Assembly: GCF_033239625.1 (NCBI RefSeq)
Contig: NZ_BTCK01000032.1
Span: 1-64,000 of the forward strand
Source: Paenibacillus_T sp033239625
Lineage (GTDB): Bacteria; Bacillota; Bacilli; Paenibacillales; Paenibacillaceae
Reading direction: 5' to 3'
Length of the DNA: 64,000 nucleotides
Made by a program: the position numbers and the translations under genes. Positions 15,788 to 24,113 of this stretch are shown here, piece after piece. Within the stretch, counting starts at the first letter, position 1, and every line of letters starts with the position of its first letter. Below the pieces are notes generated by a model, which was given only the letters and a program-made list of their open reading frames with translations, did no database searches and was not told where the DNA came from.

Positions 15788-16858
15788 ATGAAGGAGCAGA
15801 GAGAGCTTGAAGTGATGCACCAATTGCTGCAGCTAGTTGCGCCAGGCACGGCATTTCGCGATGGTCTGGAGAACGTACTGCGCGCGAAGACCGGTGCATT
15901 GCTCGTTGTCGGATACAGTCCGGAAGTGATGGAAGTCGTCGATGGCGGGTTTTCGATCAACTGCGATTTTACGCCGAACTATTTGTATGAGCTCGCCAAG
16001 ATGGATGGCGCCATCATATTGAGCGAGGATTTGAAGCGGATTCTGTATGCGAACACGCAGTTGATTCCAGACAGTTCTATTGCGTCCAGCGAGACGGGGA
16101 TTCGTCACAGGACGGCGGAGCGGGTTGCGAAGCAGACCGGCAAGCTGGTCGTCTCGATCTCTCAGCGTCGCAATGTTATTACGCTGTATCAAGGCAATTT
16201 GCGCTATGCGCTTAAAGATATGGGTGTCATCCTTACGAAGGCTAATCAGGCGATCCAAACGCTTGAGAAATATAAAGCCGTGCTTAATCAAGCATTCACG
16301 AATTTGTCGGCTGCTGAGTTTGAAGAGCTTGTTACACTACAGGAAGTTGCTCACGTTATCCATCGGGTCGAGATGGTCGTACGCATTAAGATGGAGATCA
16401 AGCGCTATGTAACAGAGCTTGGCTCCGAAGGACGCCTGATCGGCATGCAGATGGATGAGCTTGTCGGCGGTGTGGAAGAGGATGCATGGTTCCTGCTCAA
16501 GGATTACGCGAAAGACAATTCGGATGACCGTATTCGTGAAATCCGTATGGCATTAAAGAAGCTTAGCAACGACGAGCTTATGGACCCGCCTCACATTATT
16601 CGTCTGCTTGGCTTCCCAGGAACGTCGGCGGATGATGCTGTCTCTCCACGCGGATATCGACTGCTTCATAAGATCCCGCGCTTGCCGATTGTGGTCATGC
16701 ATAACCTGGTTGAACGGTTCCATCATCTCCCGCATATCGTGATGGCGACCTATGAAGAATTGGACGAAGTGGACGGTATTGGCGAGGTTCGAGCACGCGC
16801 AATCAAGGAAGGTTTGAAGCGGATCCAAGATCAAATGTTCATTGACAGGCAGATCTAA
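15788..16858 (+). CDS. disA: DisA, DNA-integrity-scanning diadenylate cyclase
   Basis: DisA (356 aa) makes c-di-AMP from two ATP and stops doing so on branched DNA. The DAC domain motifs DGA (73-75) and RHRTAER (from 106) are both intact, so it should be active. A helical linker follows, and the C-terminal HhH DNA-binding domain (LDEVDGIGEVRARAIKEGL) completes the octameric architecture. The ATG follows GAGGGGG. The gene is cotranscribed with radA by position. Confidence 0.97.
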   Translation: MKEQRELEVMHQLLQLVAPGTAFRDGLENVLRAKTGALLVVGYSPEVMEVVDGGFSINCDFTPNYLYELAKMDGAIILSEDLKRILYANTQLIPDSSIASSETGIRHRTAERVAKQTGKLVVSISQRRNVITLYQGNLRYALKDMGVILTKANQAIQTLEKYKAVLNQAFTNLSAAEFEELVTLQEVAHVIHRVEMVVRIKMEIKRYVTELGSEGRLIGMQMDELVGGVEEDAWFLLKDYAKDNSDDRIREIRMALKKLSNDELMDPPHIIRLLGFPGTSADDAVSPRGYRLLHKIPRLPIVVMHNLVERFHHLPHIVMATYEELDEVDGIGEVRARAIKEGLKRIQDQMFIDRQI

Positions 16859-16970
16859 ATCCCATAGAATGAGGGAATGCGTGCGCGCATGGGTTTACAT
16901 GGAATTTTTCGTCAGGCGAGTGTGTTCGTGTTATGATTTATTGGGCATAGTAGAGATGAGGTGGAACGAA

Positions 16971-17714
16971 ATGATCACAAAGTCGATACCTAGCCTGTTT
17001 ACGGTAGGCAATCTCTTTCTTGGAATTGTCGCCATAATTCTCGTATTTAATGAGAAGCCCGAATTGGCGGCGATGATGGTTATTATAGCCATGCTGCTGG
17101 ATGGCGTGGATGGTCGAATCGCACGTGCGCTTAATGCGCAGAGTGAATTCGGCAAGGAGCTTGATTCATTATCGGATGTTATATCATTCGGTGTCGCTCC
17201 GGCATTCATTATGTATGTTGTCGCATTTCAAGATTTGAACCAGGCGGCGTCCTGGATTGTAACAGCGTTGTTCCCGATCTGCGGAGCATTGCGATTGGCC
17301 CGCTTTAATGTCATATCCGGAATGCCGGGTTACTTCATCGGACTTCCGATTCCGGCTGCCGGTGGCGTATTGTGTACGCTGGCGCTGTTCTATAAGGATA
17401 TTCCTGTCGCAGTTCTGATGGCGAGCACACTGCTGCTGTCGTTCCTGATGGTTAGTACGGTCAAATATCCGAACTTCAAGAAGATTGGCATTCCGAAAGG
17501 CGCAATCTGGGTTGTGCCGATCGTTGTCGTTATTGCCGTCGTTCTTGGCTATCTGTTCCCTAAGCATCTGTCGAAGATCATCTTCGTGCCGCTGCTGCTG
17601 TATGCTTTATATGGCTTAAAAAAAAACGTTAGTGCCGTTATGCGTTTGACTTCCCGCAAAAACCGCAGACGTCGCGCCGCAGAAGAGGCAGCGAAGTCGG
17701 AACACAGCGCATAA
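16971..17714 (+). CDS. pssA: CDP-diacylglycerol--serine O-phosphatidyltransferase
   Basis: This 247-aa membrane enzyme makes phosphatidylserine from CDP-diacylglycerol and serine. The CDP-alcohol phosphotransferase motif DG-x2-AR-x8-G-x3-D-x3-D is present as DGVDGRIARALNAQSEFGKELDSLSD (about residues 45-70). Some seven hydrophobic segments follow, and the C-terminus is an Arg/Lys-rich cytoplasmic tail. ATG 16971 is preceded by GAGGTGG at 6 nt; the open frame extends upstream but without a ribosome site. Gene psd is not adjacent. Confidence 0.93.
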   Translation: MITKSIPSLFTVGNLFLGIVAIILVFNEKPELAAMMVIIAMLLDGVDGRIARALNAQSEFGKELDSLSDVISFGVAPAFIMYVVAFQDLNQAASWIVTALFPICGALRLARFNVISGMPGYFIGLPIPAAGGVLCTLALFYKDIPVAVLMASTLLLSFLMVSTVKYPNFKKIGIPKGAIWVVPIVVVIAVVLGYLFPKHLSKIIFVPLLLYALYGLKKNVSAVMRLTSRKNRRRRAAEEAAKSEHSA

Positions 17715-17748
17715 ACGATAATCACGTTAACGATTAACGACAATAAAG

Positions 17749-17777
17749 AAGGTTTGGCGAATTCGCCAAGCCTTTTT
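17749..17777 (+). terminator. pssA terminator
   Basis: AAGGTTTGGCG-AATT-CGCCAAGCCTTTTT is a strong hairpin with a T run, 35 nt after the stop. Confidence 0.92.
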
Positions 17778-18038
17778 CTTTGTTTAAACAGTGTTTAACG
17801 TTGTTAATTTCAACACACTTGTCTACGCAAGAACAGAAGTTGTGTCCAACGGACACACGACTCGAAGCTCGCCGTACCGTAGAGGCATCTCTATTCTGCG
17901 ATTATTCCCGTTCCGGGGTCCCGGGGCTCTCCAACCCCGGGGGGCCTCCCTAGCAGGGAGGATTTAGGTGGGTAGAGCCTCTGATTTAGATTGGTTTATA
18001 TAGGTTTAATTAGAGGCTCATGCAAGGGGCATCGCCCC
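17778..18038. other. intergenic region between convergent pssA and UPF0173 genes
   Basis: No gene is seen. The region holds repeat copy B (17911-18000) and a GGGGC-ATC-GCCCC hairpin (18027-18039) just after the minus-strand stop codon. Confidence 0.6.
17911..18000 (+). repeat. GC-rich hairpin repeat, copy B
   Basis: The same block order as copy A: GGGGTCC, GGGGGGCC, a CCTCCCT-AGC-AGGGAGG hairpin (17945-17962), ATTTAGGTGGG and ATTGGTTTA. The two copies are nearly 9 kb apart in unrelated intergenic positions, which indicates a dispersed repeat. Confidence 0.62.
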
Positions 18039-18728
18039 TTACACCTCCACAGATTCGCCGTCCGCCAGCACATGACCATTCAACCCGGCCTCATCCATAC
18101 GACGAGCCCATTCGTTAGGATCCTGTGCAATTAGCGAGAATGTGTTGTAGTGCATCGGAATGGTTAGCTGTGGCTGCAGCCACGTTGCCGCTTTGACCGC
18201 ATCCTCGATTCCCATCGTAAAGTTATCTCCGATTGGCAGGCAGGCTACATCAATAGACGCCCACTCCGCAATCAGTTTCATATCTGAGAATAACGCCGTA
18301 TCCCCTGAATGGTAGAGCGTAGTGCCGTCGATCGTAATGAGGAAGCCGGCCGGTGTGCCGCCAAACTCGAATTCATTATCGCTGAATTCGATGCCGCCGG
18401 AATGCCAAGCGGGTGTTACCTTCACGCGGCCCCATTCGAAATTATATGCGCCGCCGATTCCCATCGGATGAACAGAAGCCCCTTGTTTAGCGAAGTACAT
18501 GGCCAGCTCGAATGGGGCAACGATGGGACAACTATTCGCTTTGGCGATCTGTGCAGCATCTCCTGTATGATCGGCATGACCGTGTGTGACGAGCACTGCG
18601 GTCAAATCGCTAAGTTGATCCGGCTTGGTCGATGCGCCGGGATTGCCGGACAGGAATGGATCGATCAGAATGCGGGCAGATTCCGATTCTACGAGGAAAC
18701 AAGAATGGCCGAGAAACGTTATTTTCAT
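18039..18728 (-). CDS. ytkL: UPF0173 metal-dependent hydrolase (YtkL-like)
   Basis: A 229-aa metallo-beta-lactamase-fold protein of the UPF0173 family. The HGHADHTGD motif (THGHADH) is the metal-binding signature; LYHSGDTALFSDM supplies the later His/Asp ligand, and IPMHYNTF the C-terminal His. The family's substrate is unknown, so the reaction cannot be stated. On the minus strand, AGGAG lies 9 nt before the ATG. It is convergent with pssA and tandem with the next minus-strand gene, but a terminator separates the two. Confidence 0.9.
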   Translation of the reverse strand: MKITFLGHSCFLVESESARILIDPFLSGNPGASTKPDQLSDLTAVLVTHGHADHTGDAAQIAKANSCPIVAPFELAMYFAKQGASVHPMGIGGAYNFEWGRVKVTPAWHSGGIEFSDNEFEFGGTPAGFLITIDGTTLYHSGDTALFSDMKLIAEWASIDVACLPIGDNFTMGIEDAVKAATWLQPQLTIPMHYNTFSLIAQDPNEWARRMDEAGLNGHVLADGESVEV

Positions 18729-18849
18729 ATGTAGCAGCTCCTATTGGTTATTGGGTTGGTGCATTGCAGGATAGAGTATGACCGATAGATCAGGCCGCTA
18801 AACGTCGTGACAAGTTTTCATAAGAAAGGTTTCGGACTAGATCCGCGTT

Positions 18850-18898
18850 GAGAAAACCTCTATCGGGGCCTTTCGAACTTATAAATTGTTATGTGATA
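18850..18898 (+). repeat. palindromic repeat, short copy
   Basis: GAGAAAACCTCTATCGGGG (from 18850) and the tail ATAAATTGTTATGTG match the two ends of the longer element at 47634-47758. The middle ~75 nt are missing here. Confidence 0.6.
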
Positions 18899-18929
18899 AA
18901 AAAGCCCGAAGCTCATATGCTTCGGGCTT
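18898..18929 (-). terminator. terminator of the small MazG-like gene
   Basis: On the minus strand AAGCCCGAAGC-ATATGA-GCTTCGGGCTT is followed by six T, 32 nt after the stop of the gene at 18961-19353. Confidence 0.88.
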
Positions 18930-18960
18930 ATTCGCATAAGCGAAAAGGGTATGATGATCG

Positions 18961-19353
18961 TTATCTCATGTTAAACAGACCGAGTGTCGAGCATTTGTCA
19001 GACTCGCGAGCGACGACGTCTTCCAGATTAATATCGAGCAGATTGCAAAGAGCGGACATGTAGAACAGATTGCGTCCAAGCTCAGCGCGCAGCACATCGC
19101 TGCATTGTTCGCAGAGCTGGCCGTTCATGTGATTCTCCAGCACCGATTGCGCGGCTGTCAGATCGGTATCGTCGTTATACGCCTGTTTCTTCGCATTTAA
19201 TTCAATGCAGCCGCATTCCGTAACAGCCTTTGCGACGGCACGATTTACGGCAGAACCGGTTTGGCCATACTTGGACAGGACGTCGAGCAGACTGCGATGT
19301 CGCAGAAGCAGTTCAGAAACCTGTTGCTGGAATTGATCCAATGTCACTTGCAT
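18961..19353 (-). CDS. small conserved protein, MazG-like C-terminus, function unknown
   Basis: I do not recognise a named family. The 130-aa protein is mostly helical. Its C-terminal half (ELGRNLFYMSALCNLLDINLEDV) follows the E-L-G-x2-L-x-Y-x8-LGI-LEDV pattern of MazG-type all-alpha NTP pyrophosphohydrolases. It also has two Cys clusters (CGC at about 48 and CEQC at about 80), not usual in MazG. The ATG at 19353 is only 3 nt from AGAGG; a GTG two codons later (19347) has better spacing and may be the true start. It is divergent from yacL and has its own promoter and terminator. Confidence 0.7.
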   Translation of the reverse strand: MQVTLDQFQQQVSELLLRHRSLLDVLSKYGQTGSAVNRAVAKAVTECGCIELNAKKQAYNDDTDLTAAQSVLENHMNGQLCEQCSDVLRAELGRNLFYMSALCNLLDINLEDVVARESDKCSTLGLFNMR

Positions 19354-19386
19354 CCACCTCTCTCGGATTCGGCTTTACATAGCTCT

Positions 19387-19415
19387 ATTATAATCTTCTG
19401 ACATTGGCATTTCAA
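19387..19415 (-). promoter_or_regulatory. promoter of the small MazG-like gene
   Basis: Read on the minus strand: TTGAAA (19415-19410), 17-bp spacer, TATAAT (19392-19387), 34 bp before the start codon. Confidence 0.65.
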
Positions 19416-19487
19416 AAGAAATTGGATGAGTCGGCGATTAATGGGCGAATGCGCTGACCATAATGAATAATGGAGGTGGAAAAAGCC

Positions 19488-20585
19488 ATGAAACGAATTA
19501 TTCAAATCATTGGCATTTGGCTTGGCGGATTGATCGGAAGTCAGTGGCACGCTTGGATGGGCGGCGATCTTTCCTTGTCCATGCTGGGGACTATGCCGCA
19601 AAGCGGCGGGTCTAGTATGAATTACTTGTATATTGCATTAGGCGCATTCTGTGGTTTCGCAGCGGCTACGACATTTGCAGCACCAATTATGAAGAGGGTA
19701 AAACAGGGCTCTGAGCGTCTCGCTAGCCTTCCTGCACCTGACCTGATGGCAGGCGCTGTTGGTATGTTCGCAGGGTTAGTGTTCGCAGCGCTTCTGTATC
19801 CCGCAGTTGCAAAGATTAATGGTATCGGTCTTCTTGTTCCCGTTATACTGACGTTGCTGCTTGGTTATATGGGGCTGCAGTTAGGTTTGGGTAAGAAGGA
19901 AGAGTTGTCCGCAGGGCTGACCGCATTGCTTCAGCGTCGTGCTGCACAGCCGGAGGATGACGGCAAGAGCAAGTATGAGGAGCACAAAATATTAGATACG
20001 AGCGTCATTATCGACGGCCGTATCGCTGATATTTGCAAAACCGGATTTATCGAGGGGACGCTCGTCATTCCGGAATTTGTGCTGGAAGAACTGCAGCATA
20101 TCGCGGATTCATCGGATTTGCTCAAGCGTAATCGCGGACGCCGGGGGCTGGATATTTTGAACAAAATTCAGAAGGAACTCGATGTCCGGGTGTTGATCTA
20201 CGAGGGTGATTTCGAAGAAATCGGCGAGGTAGACAGCAAACTCGTGAAACTAGCGAAGGCGCTGGGCGGCAAAGTGGTTACGAATGACTTCAACTTGAAT
20301 AAGGTATGCGAGCTTCAAGGAGTGTCTGTCCTCAATATTAATGACCTTGCGAACGCCGTGAAGCCGGTTGTGCTGCCTGGAGAAGAAATCGTCGTTCAAG
20401 TCATTAAGGATGGCAAGGAGCACGGGCAAGGCGTCGCATATCTGGATGACGGCACGATGATTGTCGTTGAAGGCGGGCGCGACTATATCGGTACGACGAT
20501 GGAGGTGCTCGTGACGAGCGTTCTGCAGACGTCAGCGGGCAGAATGATATTCGCGAAGCCGAAGCTGTTGGAAAAAGCGCAATAA
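19488..20585 (+). CDS. yacL: PIN/TRAM-domain membrane protein YacL
   Basis: A 365-aa protein with four N-terminal membrane segments (to about residue 145), a PIN nuclease-like domain beginning KILDTSVIIDGRIADI (about 167 on) with further acidic residues in VVTNDFNLNKV, and a C-terminal TRAM RNA-binding domain (KDGKEHGQGVAYLDDGTMIVVEGG). The expected acidic PIN residues are present, so RNase activity is plausible but not established for YacL. ATG 19488 follows GGAGGTGG. It occupies its usual slot between the radA-disA group and ispD. Confidence 0.95.
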   Translation: MKRIIQIIGIWLGGLIGSQWHAWMGGDLSLSMLGTMPQSGGSSMNYLYIALGAFCGFAAATTFAAPIMKRVKQGSERLASLPAPDLMAGAVGMFAGLVFAALLYPAVAKINGIGLLVPVILTLLLGYMGLQLGLGKKEELSAGLTALLQRRAAQPEDDGKSKYEEHKILDTSVIIDGRIADICKTGFIEGTLVIPEFVLEELQHIADSSDLLKRNRGRRGLDILNKIQKELDVRVLIYEGDFEEIGEVDSKLVKLAKALGGKVVTNDFNLNKVCELQGVSVLNINDLANAVKPVVLPGEEIVVQVIKDGKEHGQGVAYLDDGTMIVVEGGRDYIGTTMEVLVTSVLQTSAGRMIFAKPKLLEKAQ

Positions 20586-20667
20586 CGCGGTATGATGATA
20601 CTATAGAGGTTTAACTTTTAAATAGGTTAAACTTTATGGATTATACGGCGAGGCGGGTATCGAATAC

Positions 20668-21423
20668 ATGAACGCACAATGGGGCGTCGTCATCGTGGCG
20701 GCGGGCAAAGGCACGCGGATGGGAACGGCGGAGAGCAAACAGTATCTAACGTTGCGAGACAAGCCGATTCTCGTCCATACGCTGGAGCTGTTCCAATCCA
20801 TGGATGAGACAGCTGCAATTGCGCTGGTTGTCGGACAAGCCGATATCGGACGTTGTGAAGATTGGGTGGCTCAATACGGGCTCACTAAGGTGACTGCGAT
20901 TGTGCAAGGTGGTTCCGAACGTCAGCATTCGGTGCATCTTGGTCTTAAGTCACTGCCTTCGCATCTGCAATGGGTCATGGTACATGACGGCGTTCGGCCG
21001 CTTGTTACTCAAGACGCGGTACGAGCTTGCTGCACAGCAGCGATGAAAGGTGAAGACCAGGGGGCAGCGGTTATCGCTGTGCCTGTGAAAGATACGATCA
21101 AACAGGTGAACGATTCAGGCGTCATCACAGCGACGCCTGACCGCCGAAGCTTGTGGGCGATTCAAACGCCGCAAGCTTTTCGTCGTGAATTGCTCACTAG
21201 AGCCCATGAGACGGCGGAAGCGGATGAGTTCCTCGGTACGGACGACGCGATGGTCGTCGAGCGGCTGAACGTTCCGGTTGTCGTAGCAGAAGGCGAATAT
21301 ACGAACATCAAGATTACGACGCCGGACGATTTGCCATATGCGGAATTTTTGTTGGCGATGCGGGAGAGTGTACAGGTCAGTAATAAAATAAGGATAGAAC
21401 TCAAGGGGGAAGTTTCGCAATGA
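20668..21423 (+). CDS. ispD: 2-C-methyl-D-erythritol 4-phosphate cytidylyltransferase
   Basis: IspD (251 aa) joins CTP and MEP in the non-mevalonate isoprenoid pathway. The nucleotide-binding loop VVIVAAGKGTRMG at residues 7-19 is intact, as are VMVHDGVRPL and DTIKQV. The ATG lies 10 nt after a weak GAGGCGG. Its stop overlaps the ispF start by 4 nt (ATGA), coupling two enzymes two steps apart in the pathway. Confidence 0.96.
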   Translation: MNAQWGVVIVAAGKGTRMGTAESKQYLTLRDKPILVHTLELFQSMDETAAIALVVGQADIGRCEDWVAQYGLTKVTAIVQGGSERQHSVHLGLKSLPSHLQWVMVHDGVRPLVTQDAVRACCTAAMKGEDQGAAVIAVPVKDTIKQVNDSGVITATPDRRSLWAIQTPQAFRRELLTRAHETAEADEFLGTDDAMVVERLNVPVVVAEGEYTNIKITTPDDLPYAEFLLAMRESVQVSNKIRIELKGEVSQ

Positions 21424-21911
21424 TTCGAGTAGGACAAGGTTTTGATGTACATCAACTCGTGGAAGGTCGTCCATGCATTATCGGCGGCGTAACGATTCCA
21501 TATGAGAAAGGCCTTCTTGGTCATTCGGATGCAGACGTACTGCTTCACTCGGTAGCGGATGCAGTGCTCGGCGCGCTCGGATTGGGCGATATCGGCAAGC
21601 ATTTTCCAGACACCGATCCAGCTTATGAAGGGGCAGACAGCGTAAAGCTGCTGGAGCATGTATGGAAGCTGGCGAAGGAGCGGGGCTATAAGCTCGGTAA
21701 CATTGATAATACGATCATCGCTCAGCGTCCGAAGATGCTGCCATATATTCCACAGATGGTAGAAGTAATCGCCCGCGTGCTTGAAGCAGACGATCTGTCG
21801 CAAGTTAACGTGAAAGCGACGACGACGGAGAAGCTTGGTTTCCCAGGCAGAGGAGAAGGAATCGCGGCGCAGACGGTTGTTTGCCTCGTGAAGGATGTGC
21901 TATCATCTTAG
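21420..21911 (+). CDS. ispF: 2-C-methyl-D-erythritol 2,4-cyclodiphosphate synthase
   Basis: IspF (163 aa) cyclises CDP-ME 2-phosphate to MEcPP. The Zn ligands Asp9, His11 and His43 are all present (GFDVHQ, DVLLHSVADA), and the family hallmark GHSDADVLLH is intact. The C-terminal KATTTEKLGFPGRGEGIAAQ motif contacts the cytidine. Translationally coupled to ispD. Confidence 0.97.
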   Translation: MIRVGQGFDVHQLVEGRPCIIGGVTIPYEKGLLGHSDADVLLHSVADAVLGALGLGDIGKHFPDTDPAYEGADSVKLLEHVWKLAKERGYKLGNIDNTIIAQRPKMLPYIPQMVEVIARVLEADDLSQVNVKATTTEKLGFPGRGEGIAAQTVVCLVKDVLSS

Positions 21912-21962
21912 GCATTATAAGTATTCGTAAGTGTGAGGCTATCGCACAATTATAAGCAGGTG

Positions 21963-22020
21963 ACTTTGAGAGCGGAGAGACTTTACGTAAGCGCGAAGTT
22001 CCCTTTGCCGGGCTCAAAGT
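21963..22020 (+). promoter_or_regulatory. hairpin leader of gltX
   Basis: ACTTTGAG (21963-21970) and CTCAAAGT (22013-22020) are perfect inverted repeats flanking 42 nt. They are followed by ATGTCAGGAGG, the gltX ribosome site. A similar arrangement precedes rlmB. Confidence 0.4.
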
Positions 22021-22045
22021 TCTATATGTCAGGAGGATAACAGGT

Positions 22046-23509
22046 ATGTCACAGCAGCCAATTCGCGTTCGGTACGCGCCATCGCCTACCGGACATCTAC
22101 ATATCGGCAATGCAAGAACGGCCTTGTTCAATTATTTGTACGCACGCAGTCTAGGTGGACAATTCATCATTCGGATCGAAGATACAGACGTGAAGCGCAA
22201 TGTGGCGGGCGGCGAGGAAAGTCAGCTGAAGTACTTGCGCTGGCTCGGCATGGATTGGGATGAGAGCGTCGATATCGGGGGCGGCTATGGCCCTTACCGT
22301 CAGACGGAACGTCTGGCAATCTATGAAGAGTATTGGCAGGATCTGCTGAACCGCGGACTTGCTTACCGCTGCTATTGCACGGAAGAAGAGCTCGAAGCAG
22401 AGCGCGAAGAGCAAATCGCTCGCGGCGAGACGCCGCGTTACTCCGGTCGTCACCGCGATCTGACGGATGAGCAGCGCCAAGCGTTCGAAGCAGAGGGCCG
22501 CGTGCCAAGCATTCGGTTCCGTGTGACGGAAGGCAAGACGTATACGTTCAACGACATGGTCAAAGGCGAAATCAGCTTCGACAGCGAAGGAATGGGCGAC
22601 TTCGTCATCGTGAAGAAGGACGGCATTCCGACGTACAACTTTGCTGTTGTGCTCGATGATTATCTGATGCGCATCTCGCACGTTCTGCGTGGCGAAGATC
22701 ATATCTCCAATACGCCTCGCCAGCTGATGATCTATGAAGCGTTCGGCTGGACGCCGCCGCAGTTCGGCCATATGACGCTGATCGTGAACGAAACGCGCAA
22801 GAAGCTCAGCAAACGCGATGAGTCGATCATTCAGTTCATTGAACAATACGATTCGCTCGGTTATTTGCCGGAAGCGATGTTCAACTTCATTGCGCTGCTC
22901 GGTTGGTCGCCAGAAGGCGAGCAAGAGATCTACTCCCGCGAAGAGCTGGTCAACGTATTCAACGCTTCGCGTCTAAGCAAGAGCCCGGCGGTGTTCGACA
23001 CGAACAAGCTCGCTTGGATGAACAATGAATATATTAAGAAAGCCGATCCAGAGCGTATCGTCGCAATGTGTCTGCCGCATCTCCAAGCAGCAGGTCGTGT
23101 CGCAGATCCAACGACGGCTGAATCGTATGCTTGGGTCACGGATCTTGTGAAGCTGTATCAGGATAAACTGCGTTCCGCTTCCGAAATCGTGCCGCTGACG
23201 GAGCTGTTCTTCCGCGACAGCGTGGAGGATGAGAGCGAAGCAGTTGAAGTGCTGGCCGAAGAGACTGTGCCGGCAGTGCTGAGCGCTTACCTTGCACAAG
23301 TTGAAGCGGCTGAATCGTTCACTGCAGATGATCAGAAAGGTCTGATCAAATCCGTACAGCAGGAGACAGGCTGCAAAGGCAAGGCGCTCTTCATGCCGAT
23401 TCGCGCCGCGCTTACGGGTCAGACGCATGGTCCGGACTTGAACCAAACGATTGCGCTGCTGGGCAAACAGAAAGTAGTAGACCGACTGAAGCTTCGCCTC
23501 AATCGCTAG
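22046..23509 (+). CDS. gltX: glutamyl-tRNA synthetase
   Basis: GluRS (487 aa), a class I synthetase. HIGH motif is HLHIGNART near residue 17, and the KMSKS equivalent is KKLSKRDE around 250. The C-terminal helical anticodon-binding domain is complete. In Bacillota it is normally non-discriminating and charges both tRNA-Glu and tRNA-Gln, the latter corrected by GatCAB; this is family knowledge, not read here. The ATG follows AGGAGG. It precedes the Cys T-box and cysES. Confidence 0.97.
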   Translation: MSQQPIRVRYAPSPTGHLHIGNARTALFNYLYARSLGGQFIIRIEDTDVKRNVAGGEESQLKYLRWLGMDWDESVDIGGGYGPYRQTERLAIYEEYWQDLLNRGLAYRCYCTEEELEAEREEQIARGETPRYSGRHRDLTDEQRQAFEAEGRVPSIRFRVTEGKTYTFNDMVKGEISFDSEGMGDFVIVKKDGIPTYNFAVVLDDYLMRISHVLRGEDHISNTPRQLMIYEAFGWTPPQFGHMTLIVNETRKKLSKRDESIIQFIEQYDSLGYLPEAMFNFIALLGWSPEGEQEIYSREELVNVFNASRLSKSPAVFDTNKLAWMNNEYIKKADPERIVAMCLPHLQAAGRVADPTTAESYAWVTDLVKLYQDKLRSASEIVPLTELFFRDSVEDESEAVEVLAEETVPAVLSAYLAQVEAAESFTADDQKGLIKSVQQETGCKGKALFMPIRAALTGQTHGPDLNQTIALLGKQKVVDRLKLRLNR

Positions 23510-23562
23510 CCTATAGAGGACAAGCGGAGGTTGAATGGGCGTCGTTCCTTTTACGACTTCCC

Positions 23563-23591
23563 TTGTCACTTCGGTAACGATTCGTTATACT
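23563..23591 (+). promoter_or_regulatory. promoter of the cysE-cysS T-box leader
   Basis: TTGTCA (23563-23568), 17-bp spacer, TATACT (23586-23591). It would start transcription near 23598, just ahead of T-box stem I. Confidence 0.75.
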
Positions 23592-23597
23592 GAACGT

Positions 23598-23954
23598 AAC
23601 GAGAACAATTGCATATTTACAGGCTTTGAACAGGAGAAGTACGCTAATACGGGATTCGCAGAGAGGACAACCGTCATGCCGAATCCGCCTCACCCGCGGA
23701 ATTCGTTTGGCATGTGGGCTGTAAGTTGTCTATTCCCGCAGCGATGCTGTTGCACCTGGGAGCCTTGCTCCGATCCGTCTGCACAGATGTAAGCTGACGG
23801 GGTAGGCGGCAACGGGAGCGCCCCCGTTAGCGGGCAGCTGAGAAGAACGGTATGTATGATGCCGCAGCCCTTACGGGCAAGGCAACTGTTCAGGCAGAGT
23901 GGAACCGCGATCAAATACGCCTCTGTAGTCCTTATGGACTGCAGAGGCTTTTTT
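23598..23954 (+). ncRNA. Cys T-box leader of cysE-cysS
   Basis: The T-box core AGAGTGGAACCGCG is at 23896-23909, and the terminator GCCTCTG-T-AGTCC / GGACT-G-CAGAGGC plus T run at 23919-23954. Stem I begins with GGAGAAGTACG (~23634). The specifier is read as TGC at 23751-23753, followed by ACCTGGGAG as in other T-boxes, so uncharged tRNA-Cys should permit read-through. This couples serine acetyltransferase and CysRS expression to cysteine starvation. The leader fills most of the 604-bp gap between gltX and cysE. Confidence 0.92.
23919..23954 (+). terminator. T-box transcription terminator
   Basis: A 12-bp stem with one mismatch, a TTAT loop and TTTTTT. Antitermination by tRNA-Cys would pair the T-box sequence with the 5' arm region. 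Confidence 0.92.
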
Positions 23955-24113
23955 GCATGATTACACTCCTTAGATGTGAGTTAGGGTTTAAGAAGGGCAA
24001 TCGCAGGGCTAGAATGGATGACGAACCATTGCGGCGAATGCGGATTGAACTTTTTGCATAGATGCACCTTATCTAGTAGTTGATAGGCGGGGAATGGGAG
24101 AGGGGGAGTCGAG

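Noticed and set aside
21912..22045. T-box upstream of gltX
   Set aside because: There is no TGGNACCGCG core and no terminator; only a simple hairpin.
23535..23792. Small coding frame in the gltX-cysE gap
   Set aside because: It lies across the T-box promoter and stem I, has no ribosome site and resembles no protein.
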